Part shown: one piece after another, positions 1 through 8,028 of the stretch
Layout: each line of letters starts with the position of its first letter
How positions within the stretch are numbered: the first letter of the stretch is position 1
Program-made: the position numbers and the translations under genes
Source: Candidatus Sysuiplasma acidicola
GTDB taxonomy: Archaea > Thermoplasmatota > Thermoplasmata > Sysuiplasmatales > Sysuiplasmataceae
Direction of reading: 5' to 3'
DNA: 64,000 nucleotides
Assembly: GCA_019721035.1 (NCBI GenBank)
Contig: JAHEAA010000007.1
Span: 1 to 64,000 of the forward strand
Notes under the pieces: generated by a model
What the model was told of the DNA's origin: nothing
Databases searched by the model: none
The model's input: only the letters and a program-made list of their open reading frames with translations

Positions 1-499
1 TCCCGACCGGTGCTGTTGCCGCAATGTTCCTTGTGAATGCGACAACTATTGCGTCAGCAGTGATTGTGACCGAACCCATACTCAGTGTTCTGTCTTCCAT
101 AAACAGTCTCTGGTATTCACCGAATTTCAGTCTGACGCATATGCGCTGTCCGTTCCTTCCCTGTCCGTATGCGATGCTCATTACACCATTATTGATTGTG
201 TACGCAGAACTGTCGAGTTTCATCATCGGGTGCCTGGCGACAGGCACCCTGTGCCATCTTCTGTGTTTCTTTACAATGGACCATGCAATCTCTGCAACAG
301 AGTACGGATACTGACTCGCAAGACTGTAACGGTCTATGAATTCCCTGTATATGCGGTTGCGCAGATTGAGTCGTCCGTTGATGTTCTCTGCAATACATAT
401 GCGTATGGCATCATTCACCATGTCGCGGAACAGTGAAAGCACCCGTGCCAGTTCGGCACTGTGCTCATAGCCGAACTTCACACCCTTCACAGCAGACAT
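1..499 (-). CDS. tnpB: TnpB (IS605 OrfB) family protein, N-terminal part, cut by window edge
   Basis: An open minus-strand frame runs from an ATG at 499 off the left edge, 166 codons without a stop. The product begins MSAVKGVKFGYEHSAEL and continues with FRDMVNDAIRI, LNLRNRIYREF and YPYSVAEIAWSIVKKHRRW. These are typical of the N-terminal domain of archaeal IS200/IS605 OrfB proteins, now known as RNA-guided TnpB nucleases. The RuvC-like catalytic residues and the zinc ribbon would lie outside the window. A TATA-like stretch sits at 587-594. In-frame ATGs at 580, 571 and 568 could extend the protein, but 499 has the best family match and a purine-rich stretch just before it. No TnpA is visible. 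Whether the element is intact cannot be judged here. Confidence 0.8.
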   Translation of the reverse strand, partial: MSAVKGVKFGYEHSAELARVLSLFRDMVNDAIRICIAENINGRLNLRNRIYREFIDRYSLASQYPYSVAEIAWSIVKKHRRWHRVPVARHPMMKLDSSAYTINNGVMSIAYGQGRNGQRICVRLKFGEYQRLFMEDRTLSMGSVTITADAIVVAFTRNIAATAPVG

Positions 500-766
500 G
501 TACCTTCCACCCCTGTAACGGCACAGCAGACACTGACACAGTGCAGATAACGTGCCGTCCGCATGCATCATTCCAGTCATGCAGGCTATTTAAACGGCGA
601 CAGGGGGAGGTCGCCGAAACATGTTATTTCCGCACAACACTGACTGTGTTCGCTGCTGCAACCATGTCGCTGTCTGCAACTGACGACGAGAGGTGTGACT
701 GCAGCGGGCGGAGTACGCAGAAACCATAAAGCTGCTGGAATATCAAGGAAAATTTGACAAGGTCCC

Positions 767-946
767 ATGTACACGGAGGAGAAATATCGCAGAATGGGTG
801 TCGCCACAGCTGTACTCAACAGAGCCATCGAATTCAGCAGACTGAAAGGATGCAGCCGTATGGTCCTCCATGCATCAGTATACGGCAGGAACCTTTACCT
901 TAAAGCGGGTTTCCAGGAGTCAAACGAAATGAAGATGAATCTGTGA
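767..946 (+). pseudogene. GNAT N-acetyltransferase remnant (C-terminal third)
   Basis: The 59-codon frame reads MYTEEKYRRMGVATAVL, which fits the GNAT acetyl-CoA-binding motif (R/Q-x-x-G-x-G/A), and later YGRNLYLKAGFQESNEM, which fits the GNAT C-terminal strand and helix. A normal GNAT domain is about 140-160 residues, and the N-terminal half is missing. An in-frame TGA lies at 755-757, just upstream, and no acetyltransferase-like sequence was found before it. It is read as a 5'-truncated remnant beside the TnpB element. A short functional protein is possible but unlikely because the substrate-binding half is gone. Confidence 0.6.
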
Positions 947-1115
947 TCTGAGTGCCGATCAGATTGTTGTCGGCTGTACGGACCTTCGGGCGATTCCACG
1001 TTTTCGGATGAAGTTTCTGGCTGTGCCTTCAATTTGCCCGACGGGCGGAGCACTCGCACCGACCCACCTCCGTTTGTGATTTATAATGGATATTCAATAC
1101 TGAATTGTCCGCAAT

Positions 1116-1370
1116 ATGGCTGATTCGCAGAAGGCAGGTTTTAAAGAACAGGTATTGACCAATTTCTCTGCGCTGATAACCGCAGCTTTCGGCCTCGTTG
1201 CTGCTCTTGCATGGAACGGATTCATATTGGCTTTGTTCAAGCAGATATTCGGGACGACCGGAACCCTCCTTCCAATGTTTGTCTATGCTGTAGTAGTCAC
1301 GATCATTGCTGTTGTTGCAACGATAGGTGTGGCCCTTTCTATTGAGCGCGTCAAAGGGAAGAAGCAGTAG
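1116..1370 (+). CDS. DUF5654-like small membrane protein
   Basis: This 84-residue protein has two hydrophobic segments, about residues 18-41 and 52-76, and a basic C-terminus ending VKGKKQ. The N-terminal stretch FKEQVLTNFSALITAAFG followed by LVAALAWNGF matches my memory of the archaeal DUF5654 family, whose function is unknown. A TATA-like element, tttataat, is at about 1080-1087 and supports a leaderless transcript starting near the ATG at 1116. It is monocistronic; the next gene has its own promoter. Confidence 0.75.
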   Translation: MADSQKAGFKEQVLTNFSALITAAFGLVAALAWNGFILALFKQIFGTTGTLLPMFVYAVVVTIIAVVATIGVALSIERVKGKKQ

Positions 1371-1521
1371 GATTTGTGAGTGCTTTGTCATGTCAGAAGA
1401 AGCAGCGGGATTCATGAGCATATTATGACTCCCCAATGCCCATAAATTACGGCGATTTCCCGTCCATGAATACCACGCGCCCAGGAACCCCCGCTGTTTA
1501 CGGCGGGGAGTATGTCAGGTG

Positions 1522-1529
1522 TTATATAT
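1522..1529 (+). promoter_or_regulatory. TATA box of the zinc-ribbon/aEF1B operon
   Basis: The sequence ttatatat lies 25-32 bases before the ATG at 1554, the spacing expected for a leaderless archaeal transcript. It decides the zinc-ribbon start, because a longer reading frame from 1512 would begin upstream of the TATA box. Confidence 0.65.
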
Positions 1530-1553
1530 GGGTATGGTTTCAGAAAGCTGCCG

Positions 1554-1724
1554 ATGACATCCAACGATTTGAATTGCAGTTCATGCGGAATAAGGCTCGT
1601 AGATACAGGCGTAGTTTCCTTCATGTGCCCAAGCTGCGGGCAGAACAGGATTGGAAGATGTGCCCAGTGCAGGGATCAGGGCATAAGGTACACATGCAGT
1701 TCATGTGGCTTTTCTGGACCATGA
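1554..1724 (+). CDS. Small zinc-ribbon protein (HVO_2753-like)
   Basis: The 56-residue protein has four CxxC knuckles at residues 8/11, 25/28, 36/39 and 48/51, enough for two zinc sites. This pattern, with MCPSCGQ and YTCSSCGF, is that of archaeal two-zinc-ribbon micro-proteins such as Haloferax HVO_2753, proposed to bind RNA. The start is placed at 1554 because of the TATA box at 1522-1529. It is followed 16 bases later by the aEF1B gene on the same strand. That pairing recurs in archaea and suggests a translation-linked role, but the exact function is unknown. Confidence 0.85.
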   Translation: MTSNDLNCSSCGIRLVDTGVVSFMCPSCGQNRIGRCAQCRDQGIRYTCSSCGFSGP

Positions 1725-1740
1725 TTAATGAGGTCTGCAA

Positions 1741-2007
1741 ATGGGAAAAGTGGCCATGACGTACAGACTCATGCCTGAATCAACCGATTTCGATTTTACA
1801 GGTATCGACAGGGTCATAACGTCAAAACTGCCCGGAGGTTCAGAACTCAGGGACGGCAGAATAGTGCCGATTGCCTTCGGCCTGAGCTCATTTGAAGTCA
1901 TGATTGTTGCCGAGGACAGGGAAGGCACTTCTGACAGCGTGGAAAAGGCACTTCAAAGCATCAATGGAATAAGAAGCGTAGAGTCCATTGAGATAACGCT
2001 GCTCTGA
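1741..2007 (+). CDS. ef1b: Translation elongation factor aEF1B (EF-1 beta)
   Basis: This is an 88-residue protein of the archaeal EF-1 beta family, the guanine-nucleotide exchange factor that recharges EF-1 alpha with GTP. It has the expected N-terminus MGKVAMTYRLMPES, the central PIAFGLSSFEVMIVAED and the C-terminal SVEKALQSINGIRSVE, and it is full length for the family (about 88-90). A gaggt Shine-Dalgarno-like sequence precedes the ATG, and the gene lies 16 bases after the zinc-ribbon gene, so the two are probably co-transcribed. Confidence 0.95.
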   Translation: MGKVAMTYRLMPESTDFDFTGIDRVITSKLPGGSELRDGRIVPIAFGLSSFEVMIVAEDREGTSDSVEKALQSINGIRSVESIEITLL

Positions 2008-2117
2008 AGCTTCCGTTTCAATACACCTTGGCTAGACCAAATGTTCTCTGGCCGCAAGTTTTCGGTCTACGTTCCATCACTGTTTTAAATGCACAGTCTC
2101 TATTTCTTCTTGAGAGC

Positions 2118-3194
2118 ATGCTGTCCAGTCTCGACAACGTCAGGAACATGGCCATGTTCCCGTATACGCAGGCCGTGAGGACATACGTGGCCGCGCATCC
2201 GGAAATGTACGACTTAGCTGTCATGCTCAGGAGTCCCCTCTATGAGATGGTGAGAGTGCGGGGGAAGGAAAGGACACTCTCCGCCCTGAACAACATGGAG
2301 ACGGGCGAACGCAGACTCTCGACAGAGGAGGAATGCAGGCAGGAAATACTCTCCTTTGCCGTCTCAAGGATGATATGCTCTGTCATCGGTGACAGGTTTC
2401 TCGTAAACAGGGTCGCGGTGACGGAGGGCAAGGCTGCCGGTGCGCTGCTCGCGCGGAATCACGCTCTGATAATGCCGATGGCAAAGGAATTCGGCATTGA
2501 ACCTGTTGAGGAGGAAGAGGGAAAGGGGGTGTACTCGATTCACTTCACCGCATTTCTGAAGTACTCCTCGAAGATGCGCTCACCCGACTGGAAACTGCTT
2601 TACCAGCGTCTGAGAAAGGGAAGAGTCACGGTGGATCGCCAGCGTCTTATCAGGCTTGTGGAACAGGCCGTTACCGATCATCTGTCAGAGAGGCTGCCGC
2701 CGTACACCGACGAGATTCGCAGTTCGCTCTCCGCAGAGATACACGAAGTCGCAACGGTGCTGAATGAAAAGAAAGCAGAGTTTCAGAAGAACAATCTGGG
2801 CGACATAAGCGAGGCAAGATATCCTCCGTGCATGAAGGAAATACTCCGTCAGATACAGACATCTCAGAATGTGCCGCAGATGGGCAGATTCGCCATAGTG
2901 ACGTTTCTGCACGCGATAGGCATGAGTGCGGAACAGATATTCGATCTGTTCAGTTCTGTGCCCGATTTCCGTGCCGACAAGACGAGATATCAGATTGAAC
3001 ATATAACCGGAAGGATATCGTCGACGGAGTACTCCGTCCCGGAATGCAGCACCATGAAGTCCTACGGCATATGCTACAATCCGGACAGCCTGTGCGGCAG
3101 GGAATGGATGAAACATCCTCTTACGTATTACATAACCAAGGGCAGGCCCGCTAAATCTCCCTCCAGGAAGCGATCGCCCTCCAGACAGCCGTGA
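2118..3194 (+). CDS. priL: DNA primase large subunit PriL
   Basis: This is the non-catalytic large subunit of archaeal/eukaryotic-type primase. It binds an Fe-S cluster and regulates initiation by PriS. The four cluster cysteines are visible at residues 238 (YPPCMKEIL), 310, 319 and 326 (PECSTMKSYGIC, DSLCGREWMKHPL). The protein is 358 residues, normal for the family, with a basic C-terminal tail. A TATA-like ttttaaat at about 2083-2090 places transcription start near 2112, so the ATG at 2118 is preferred over the longer frame from 2028. The last 44 bases overlap the 3' end of the convergent CDP-alcohol transferase gene. Confidence 0.92.
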   Translation: MLSSLDNVRNMAMFPYTQAVRTYVAAHPEMYDLAVMLRSPLYEMVRVRGKERTLSALNNMETGERRLSTEEECRQEILSFAVSRMICSVIGDRFLVNRVAVTEGKAAGALLARNHALIMPMAKEFGIEPVEEEEGKGVYSIHFTAFLKYSSKMRSPDWKLLYQRLRKGRVTVDRQRLIRLVEQAVTDHLSERLPPYTDEIRSSLSAEIHEVATVLNEKKAEFQKNNLGDISEARYPPCMKEILRQIQTSQNVPQMGRFAIVTFLHAIGMSAEQIFDLFSSVPDFRADKTRYQIEHITGRISSTEYSVPECSTMKSYGICYNPDSLCGREWMKHPLTYYITKGRPAKSPSRKRSPSRQP

Positions 3195-3783
3195 GATTCC
3201 CGGCGATGCCAAAGAACAGGAGGAGCCACTCAAACGGCGTGAGGAAGAGGAATGTTGCGCCGTGCGGTCCGTAGTGCGATGTGCCGTAGAGATATTCCAC
3301 CGCAACGGCAACAAGCATGTAGACGAGTCTGTCCGCCCTGCCAAGAATGCCTCCGTAATTTCTCTTCAGCCCAACCGCCTGTGCCTGTGTTCCGAGATAG
3401 CTGGTCATGAAGACGCCTATCAACGCGAACATGCCCAGCGCTAGCCCTGCCGAATAGAAGCTGAAGGTGAAACCCAGTATGAGCGCTATGTCTGCATACC
3501 TGTCGAGGACATGGTCAAGGAAGTCGCCTTTCTGGCTGCTCTTGCCGGAAACACGTGCTACGGCTCCGTCCAGCGCATCAAATGTGCCGCTCACCAGTAT
3601 GAAAGCAAAGGCGCCAATCAGCAGGTCACGCGTCGCTATGGAGGAGCCTGCAAGGAGAACGGCGGCAAACGCCGCAAGCACGAATGCAATCCAGCTGACC
3701 GTGTTTGGATTGATTTTTGCCATCCTTCGTGCTATAGGATCAACTATCCTCTCCGAGGACTCTCTCACCCTGTCTAAAACCAT
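3151..3783 (-). CDS. CDP-alcohol phosphatidyltransferase (archaetidylinositol phosphate synthase-like)
   Basis: This 210-residue integral membrane enzyme joins a CDP-activated archaeal lipid to a polar head group. The family motif D-x2-D-G-x2-A-R-x8-G-x3-D-x3-D is present in DALDGAVARVSGK and KGDFLDHVLDRYAD. About six hydrophobic segments are seen. Members of this size in Thermoplasmata are usually archaetidylinositol phosphate synthases, though inositol phosphate specificity cannot be read here. It overlaps the upstream AK6-like gene by 10 bases and is the last gene of the truA-AK6-transferase operon. Its 3' end overlaps priL tail-to-tail. Confidence 0.88.
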   Translation of the reverse strand: MVLDRVRESSERIVDPIARRMAKINPNTVSWIAFVLAAFAAVLLAGSSIATRDLLIGAFAFILVSGTFDALDGAVARVSGKSSQKGDFLDHVLDRYADIALILGFTFSFYSAGLALGMFALIGVFMTSYLGTQAQAVGLKRNYGGILGRADRLVYMLVAVAVEYLYGTSHYGPHGATFLFLTPFEWLLLFFGIAGNLTAVWRAIASWREI

Positions 3784-4310
3784 TTTTCAATTTCACCTCT
3801 CCATCTGGATGTCACCGGCGGGTTCCTGCTTCTTCCGTTTATCGCCATTTCGACCGCGTCGGCGGCGTCCGCAGGCGTCATGCTGCCCGTATCCATTTCG
3901 TGAATGCACTTTATCCTTTCCATCGCTTCAATCAGTATGACATCGAGAACTTCCGAGCGCACATTGTCCTGAATCTTTTGTTTTTTCCATCCCCTCTTCT
4001 CCAGTCTCGCAAAGAGTTCTGATGGACGGCATCTGAGCACTATGGCCATGTCGCAGGATGCATAATGCGCAAGGTGCCCCTCGACGATCGTGACTCCTTC
4101 AACTCCGGCGCGCCACAGCGCGGCGCTGCGCCTTGCCAGTTCGTCCGTATCCACAACATGACACCTGTCCCTGGCGGAGTAGGTGTAACTGGTGCCGGTC
4201 CTACGCACCATCTCCATCACTCCGATGACGCGGTATCCGCGCTCCTTCAGCACATGTGCTACTGTGCTCTTTCCGGTTCCGGGTGTTCCAGTGAGGGCAA
4301 CTGATTTCAT
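3774..4310 (-). CDS. AK6/Fap7-type adenylate kinase-like NTPase
   Basis: This 178-residue P-loop protein starts MKSVALTGTPGTGKST (Walker A at residues 8-15). It carries VDTDEL, the VEGHLAHYASC strand and the LEKRGWKKQKIQDNVRSE segment typical of AK6/Fap7. In eukaryotes and archaea this family has adenylate kinase/ATPase activity and helps the final maturation of small-subunit rRNA. The gene lies 7 bases after truA and overlaps the next gene by 10 bases, so it is in an operon with another RNA-maturation gene, which agrees with the assignment. Confidence 0.9.
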   Translation of the reverse strand: MKSVALTGTPGTGKSTVAHVLKERGYRVIGVMEMVRRTGTSYTYSARDRCHVVDTDELARRSAALWRAGVEGVTIVEGHLAHYASCDMAIVLRCRPSELFARLEKRGWKKQKIQDNVRSEVLDVILIEAMERIKCIHEMDTGSMTPADAADAVEMAINGRSRNPPVTSRWRGEIEKWF

Positions 4311-4317
4311 TGAGACC

Positions 4318-5100
4318 TCATTTCGGCATCAAACGATACAGATATTCCAGCGTTTCAATGCGGGAAAGCTTATCCTTCCATCTCTCTGCGGAGTCCGGCG
4401 AATACTGCGCCCGCACGAACCGCATGCCGTAGTCCACGTCCATCAGTATCAGGAATTCCGGTCTTGCGAGACCAAAACTCATCCGTTCTCTACCCTCAAG
4501 CGCAAGACTTATGTCCTCCATTTCCGCCCTTCCGTCCGAAACCATAGTTGCCGCGCTCACAATGCGCCTGAGCATGTTGTGCAGGAAGCTTCTGCCGTAG
4601 AAATCTATCTCCGTCCATCTCTCACGTTCTGTAACATCTATTCTCTCTATGCTCCTGAACCTTCCCGCCGCACCGCTTTTGGAGAAATTGATGAAATCCC
4701 TGCGCCCGGTGAAAAGAGCGAGCGCGCCGCGTAGTTTCTCAGTGTTCCCGCATCCGAACAGCAGATAACGGTAATGTCTCATAACAGCTTTTCTCGGATT
4801 GAATGAAGCCGGGACCAGCAGGTATGAATGGAAGAGTATGTCCCTGCATCTGGCATTAAGCGCTCCTGCAAGTTTGTCAGGATCGAATGAAGTGTCGAAG
4901 GCAACTGCATTTGCAATCGCATGAACGCCTCTGTCGGTTCTGCTTGCACTGACAAAGTTTGCTTCTGCGGCGCCGGATATTGCCCTGATGTCGACCAGCG
5001 CTTTTATCACGTCTCCTTCCACTGTCCTTGCGCCAGGCTGACGCTGGTATCCGGAGAAACTTGTTCCTTCATAGGCAAATTTCAATGCAATCCTCGGCAT
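4318..5100 (-). CDS. truA: tRNA pseudouridine(38-40) synthase TruA
   Basis: The enzyme converts uridines 38-40 of the tRNA anticodon arm to pseudouridine. The N-terminus MPRIALKFAYEGTSFSGYQ and the catalytic-aspartate motif SRTDRGVHA are diagnostic. The length from 5100 is 260 residues, as expected. An upstream GTG at 5124 would add eight residues that do not match the family, so the ATG at 5100 is preferred. A TATA-like element, tatttataagg, lies at about 5157-5168 on the minus strand. It is the first gene of the truA-AK6-CDP-alcohol transferase operon. Confidence 0.92.
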   Translation of the reverse strand: MPRIALKFAYEGTSFSGYQRQPGARTVEGDVIKALVDIRAISGAAEANFVSASRTDRGVHAIANAVAFDTSFDPDKLAGALNARCRDILFHSYLLVPASFNPRKAVMRHYRYLLFGCGNTEKLRGALALFTGRRDFINFSKSGAAGRFRSIERIDVTERERWTEIDFYGRSFLHNMLRRIVSAATMVSDGRAEMEDISLALEGRERMSFGLARPEFLILMDVDYGMRFVRAQYSPDSAERWKDKLSRIETLEYLYRLMPK

Positions 5101-5242
5101 GCTACTGCACCGGCACATCATCACTCATGCGACGATAATTTAGTGACATCCTACACCTTATAAATACAGGGCCCCTCCCGTCGAAATCGGTGGCTGTTCG
5201 TGCTCCAGCGGGAACAGCCGGAGGGACACTGGATGGACTTCG

Positions 5243-5267
5243 GAGAACCGTCTGATCAGACGTTCTC
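5243..5267. promoter_or_regulatory. 25-base inverted repeat upstream of truA and acyP
   Basis: gagaac-c-gtctga is followed directly by tcagac-gttctc: two 12-base arms that pair perfectly except for one bulged C, with no loop. It sits in the divergent region between truA and acyP. It could be a dimeric operator or an RNA hairpin; no known binding motif is recognised. Confidence 0.4.
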
Positions 5268-5353
5268 TCCAGACGAGTGATTTCCGGCATGCCCTGCCCT
5301 GCAGTCCTGGGCATATCCAGGCATTGTAATATATTTGTCACCCGCTTTCGTCT

Positions 5354-5369
5354 TCCCATTGCAATGGGA
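5354..5369. promoter_or_regulatory. Perfect 16-base palindrome upstream of acyP
   Basis: The sequence tcccattgcaatggga is identical to its reverse complement. It lies about 120 bases before the acylphosphatase start and downstream of the inverted repeat at 5243-5267. Two strong palindromes in one 390-base divergent region suggest a regulator-binding site, but the protein is unknown. Confidence 0.4.
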
Positions 5370-5488
5370 GCTCTTCACGATGGCTTTAATAAAGGTGACA
5401 CGCCGTGTGTGGCGCTTCACATTAAAGCAGGCGATTGAAGCGAGCGTTTCAGGGCCGAATGCTGGGAGTGCGGATGTGCTGGGTCATG

Positions 5489-5761
5489 GCTAAGGTGAGA
5501 ACGACGGTCAGGTTCAGAGGACGTGTGCAGGGCGTGGGTTTCAGATTTCATGCCGTGGAATTCGCAAAAGAGAGCGGAGTAACCGGATGGATCAGGAACA
5601 GGGACGACGGCACAGTGGAAGCAGTTTTTGAGGGGGAGGAGCAGGCCGTCCGGTTTGTTATTGAACGCTGCAAAATGGGCATCGCCCAGGCGCATGTTTC
5701 TTCTGTTGAGGCAACGAACATGAAGTATACAGGCGAATTTTCCTCCTTCTCGATACGCTGA
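5489..5761 (+). CDS. acyP: Acylphosphatase
   Basis: This small cytosolic enzyme hydrolyses acyl phosphates such as carbamoyl or acetyl phosphate. The 90-residue protein contains the signature GRVQGVGFRFH with the substrate-binding arginine and VTGWIRNRDDGTVE with the catalytic asparagine. Starting at the ATG at 5489 gives MAKVRTTVRFRGRVQGVGF, exactly the family N-terminus; the longer frame from 5435 adds unrelated residues. It is monocistronic and convergent with the TatD-family gene, whose stop lies 2 bases away. Confidence 0.93.
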   Translation, partial: AKVRTTVRFRGRVQGVGFRFHAVEFAKESGVTGWIRNRDDGTVEAVFEGEEQAVRFVIERCKMGIAQAHVSSVEATNMKYTGEFSSFSIR

Positions 5762-5763
5762 AA

Positions 5764-6621
5764 TCATCGGCCGTGACTGCGTGCCGATACACGATCGTTG
5801 CCGTACACCGCCGAGGGATTGTCACCGTGTATCTTCCAGGCAATGCTGTCGTCGAACTCGCCGCTTTCAATAAGTTCTCTCGTTCTCCTGGGTACTGTGC
5901 CGATTCCAAGGATGGCTCCGGGCCGCTTCGGATCATCGATGTAGTCTGTCTCCATCATGAATCGCGTACCCTTCGCCGCTGAAGATTGTACGAGCTCTCT
6001 TGTCGCCTTTACAGACGGGAAGATCCCGCTGTTCTCTGCAGGAGTGATGAGATCAGTGCAGTGGTGCTTCACTACTCTCCCCCTTTCTATTCCTGCACCG
6101 TCGGCCAGGTCCGCTATGCCAGACATCATGGACGGATACGGATCTTCTGTATGCAGCACAACCGCGCATGAAGCTTCCTTCGCACTCTTCATGCATTCTG
6201 TCATGATTCTGTTGCTTGCTTCCATAACCTCTTCAGGCACGGGAAAATGCGGCCTGCCTACCTCGCCTATTGCATCGGCCTTTCCGTCAAGGACGTGAGC
6301 TGCTGCGAGTTCCACCCCTGTAATCATCTTCTCTTCTGCAGCCTGGAGTCCCTCTTCACGTGCCATTTCAATGAAGGTTACAGGATAAGGACCTACGGCG
6401 AGAAGTACTGTCAGTCCAGTATGTTCCACTACTGCATCCCTTATGCTCTCCGCCTCACTGTACATGATTTCGAAGAAATCAGGCGAGCAAGGATCGCCGT
6501 CGGGCGGAAGATTGACAAGCAGCATTGAGCTTCCTCCCTTTCTCTCGAATTCGATCGCCGCATCAATGAATCTTCCGCCGCGCTGAAGATGCACGTGATT
6601 ATCAAACACCGGATACTTCAT
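5764..6621 (-). CDS. TatD-family metal-dependent hydrolase
   Basis: A 285-residue amidohydrolase-fold protein. The metal-binding DNHVHLQRGG motif is at the N-terminus, followed by AIGEVGRPHF, VVLHTEDPYP, VKHHC and a late METDYIDDP strand carrying the final aspartate ligand. Archaeal members form a TatD-related group often annotated as DNases or phosphodiesterases, but the substrate is not established. It begins 2 bases after the tbp stop and is probably co-transcribed with it. Confidence 0.85.
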   Translation of the reverse strand: MKYPVFDNHVHLQRGGRFIDAAIEFERKGGSSMLLVNLPPDGDPCSPDFFEIMYSEAESIRDAVVEHTGLTVLLAVGPYPVTFIEMAREEGLQAAEEKMITGVELAAAHVLDGKADAIGEVGRPHFPVPEEVMEASNRIMTECMKSAKEASCAVVLHTEDPYPSMMSGIADLADGAGIERGRVVKHHCTDLITPAENSGIFPSVKATRELVQSSAAKGTRFMMETDYIDDPKRPGAILGIGTVPRRTRELIESGEFDDSIAWKIHGDNPSAVYGNDRVSARSHGR

Positions 6622-6623
6622 GA

Positions 6624-7172
6624 TCAGTGGAGAAGTCCCGCACCCTGCAACTCTTCCATTATCTTCTGCACCGCGTCTCCTACGTCCGATGGTTTACGGG
6701 CTCCTGTGCAGACAAGCTTGCCGCTTCCGAAGAGCAGTACGACGACTTTTGGAGAGTCCAGCCTGTAAACGAGTCCAGGAAACTGCTCAGGCTCGTACTC
6801 AACTTTTTCCAGCCCCAGGCTTATGGCTATGGCATTAAGGTTGATTTCCTGACCCAGGTCAGACGATGCGACAATATTCTGAACTTCGATCTTGGGCTCT
6901 ATCTTGATTATTATGCCTGCCTTGCCTATCTGTTTTGACACCTTGCTGATTGCAAGTTTGACTTCTTCAAGACTCTTCGCACCTGTGCATACGACTTTTC
7001 CGCTCCTGAAAAGCAGCGTGGCAGTCTTCGGCTCCTTCAGTCTGTAAATGAGTCCAGGAAACTGCTCAGGCTCGTATTCCGCACCATCAAGAGCAAGTGC
7101 AATTGCCTGTAAATCTAGCTCCTCACCGAGTGAAGTGGATGCAACAACATTTTCAATTTTGATTTTCGGCAT
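6624..7172 (-). CDS. tbp: TATA-box-binding protein
   Basis: General transcription factor that recognises the archaeal TATA box. The 182-residue protein is made of two direct repeats of about 90 residues, each with a VVAS/IVAS-SLGEELDL-type strand, EYEPEQFPGLIYRL or EYEPEQFPGLVYRL, and a GK-VCTGA turn. This gives the two-fold saddle of TBP. The length is normal. A strong double TATA region lies upstream at 7205-7224. It appears to lead an operon with the TatD-family hydrolase. Confidence 0.97.
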   Translation of the reverse strand: MPKIKIENVVASTSLGEELDLQAIALALDGAEYEPEQFPGLIYRLKEPKTATLLFRSGKVVCTGAKSLEEVKLAISKVSKQIGKAGIIIKIEPKIEVQNIVASSDLGQEINLNAIAISLGLEKVEYEPEQFPGLVYRLDSPKVVVLLFGSGKLVCTGARKPSDVGDAVQKIMEELQGAGLLH

Positions 7173-7204
7173 AAGTGTTTCCCTGAAATAATGAAATTCA
7201 TATG

Positions 7205-7224
7205 TATTTAAATAACTATTTAAG
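7205..7224 (-). promoter_or_regulatory. Double TATA-like promoter of tbp
   Basis: Two overlapping A/T elements, tatttaaata at 7205-7214 and cttaaata at 7217-7224 on the minus strand, lie 35-50 bases before the tbp ATG. The duplicated TATA would fit autoregulation by TBP, but this is inference. Confidence 0.5.
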
Positions 7225-7290
7225 CGGTTTCAGCCCAGGTTACAGCACTATTTTAGTAATATTATATCGATTTTCGTATTAAGAGGCTTC

Positions 7291-7980
7291 TCAGAAGTCG
7301 CGTGAAAATCGTAGTTTGAGAAGGAACTTCAAGTTATTCCATCCATCTCTCCAAGTGCTGAGTTTTTTCTCTCCCTTTCGTTCCACAAAATCTATCGGCA
7401 CCTCCATAAACCGGAGGCTTCTGGCTGCACGGATCTTTATCTCCTCTGAGAACGGGAAGCCGTTGCTTGTCACGTTGAGCCCCTCATATGCCTCCTTCTT
7501 CATAATCCACATACCGCTCTGGGAGTCTGTTATCGATACCCGGAAAAGCAGTTTGGTGGCGATGTTGAGCACCCAGTTCCCGAACTTGTGCGTTCTGTTC
7601 ATCGCCCCTCTGTCCATGGAAACGAATCTGTTGGCTGTAATGAAATCAAAATTACCGTCGTCAAACGACTGAAGCAGACGGGGTATGGCTTCCGGCGGAT
7701 AAGACGAGTCTGCGTCCATGGCTATTATCACATTCCCTTTTGATGCAGCGAAACCCGTTTTGTAGGCTCTTCCATAACCGCGCCTCTTTTCCTCAACGAC
7801 GTTGCATCCCCTGCTTCTCGCTATTTCTACGGTTCTGTCCCTGGAATTCGTATCCACCACTATGATTTCGTACTCCCGGCCAGTAGACTTCATCGCGTCT
7901 GCTATCCTGTCTATAACCTGGCCTATCGACTCTTCCTCATTTATTGTAGGAATCACTATTGAAATCACATGCAACATCAA
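7291..7980 (-). CDS. GT2 glycosyltransferase, polyprenyl-phosphate sugar synthase-like
   Basis: A 229-residue family 2 glycosyltransferase with a GT-A fold. It begins with VISIVIPTINEEESIGQVI, followed by IIVVDTNSRDRTVEIARS, a DADSSYPPEAI (DxD metal site) and the QSGMWIMKK segment typical of dolichol-phosphate mannose or glucose synthases. There is no membrane segment, as for the short DPM1 class. The role is probably to charge polyprenyl phosphate for surface glycosylation. It lies 48 bases after another GT2 gene on the same strand. Confidence 0.85.
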   Translation of the reverse strand: MMLHVISIVIPTINEEESIGQVIDRIADAMKSTGREYEIIVVDTNSRDRTVEIARSRGCNVVEEKRRGYGRAYKTGFAASKGNVIIAMDADSSYPPEAIPRLLQSFDDGNFDFITANRFVSMDRGAMNRTHKFGNWVLNIATKLLFRVSITDSQSGMWIMKKEAYEGLNVTSNGFPFSEEIKIRAARSLRFMEVPIDFVERKGEKKLSTWRDGWNNLKFLLKLRFSRDF

Positions 7981-8028
7981 TGTTTAACCTGTAAACCCTA
8001 ATAATTGTTGCTAAAGCAACGGCTTCTC

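Noticed and set aside
586-828. Minus-strand 80-residue frame
   Set aside because: It is the shadow of the plus-strand GNAT remnant and has no protein-like pattern.
1029-1436. Minus-strand 135-residue frame
   Set aside because: It lies antisense to the DUF5654 gene, whose promoter and hydrophobic pattern are convincing.
2685-3344. Minus-strand 219-residue frame
   Set aside because: Its composition is random-like, and it overlaps priL and the CDP-alcohol transferase, both well supported.
5181-5430. RNase P or SRP RNA between truA and acyP
   Set aside because: The conserved cores of these RNAs were not found; only palindromes and promoter-like boxes are visible.
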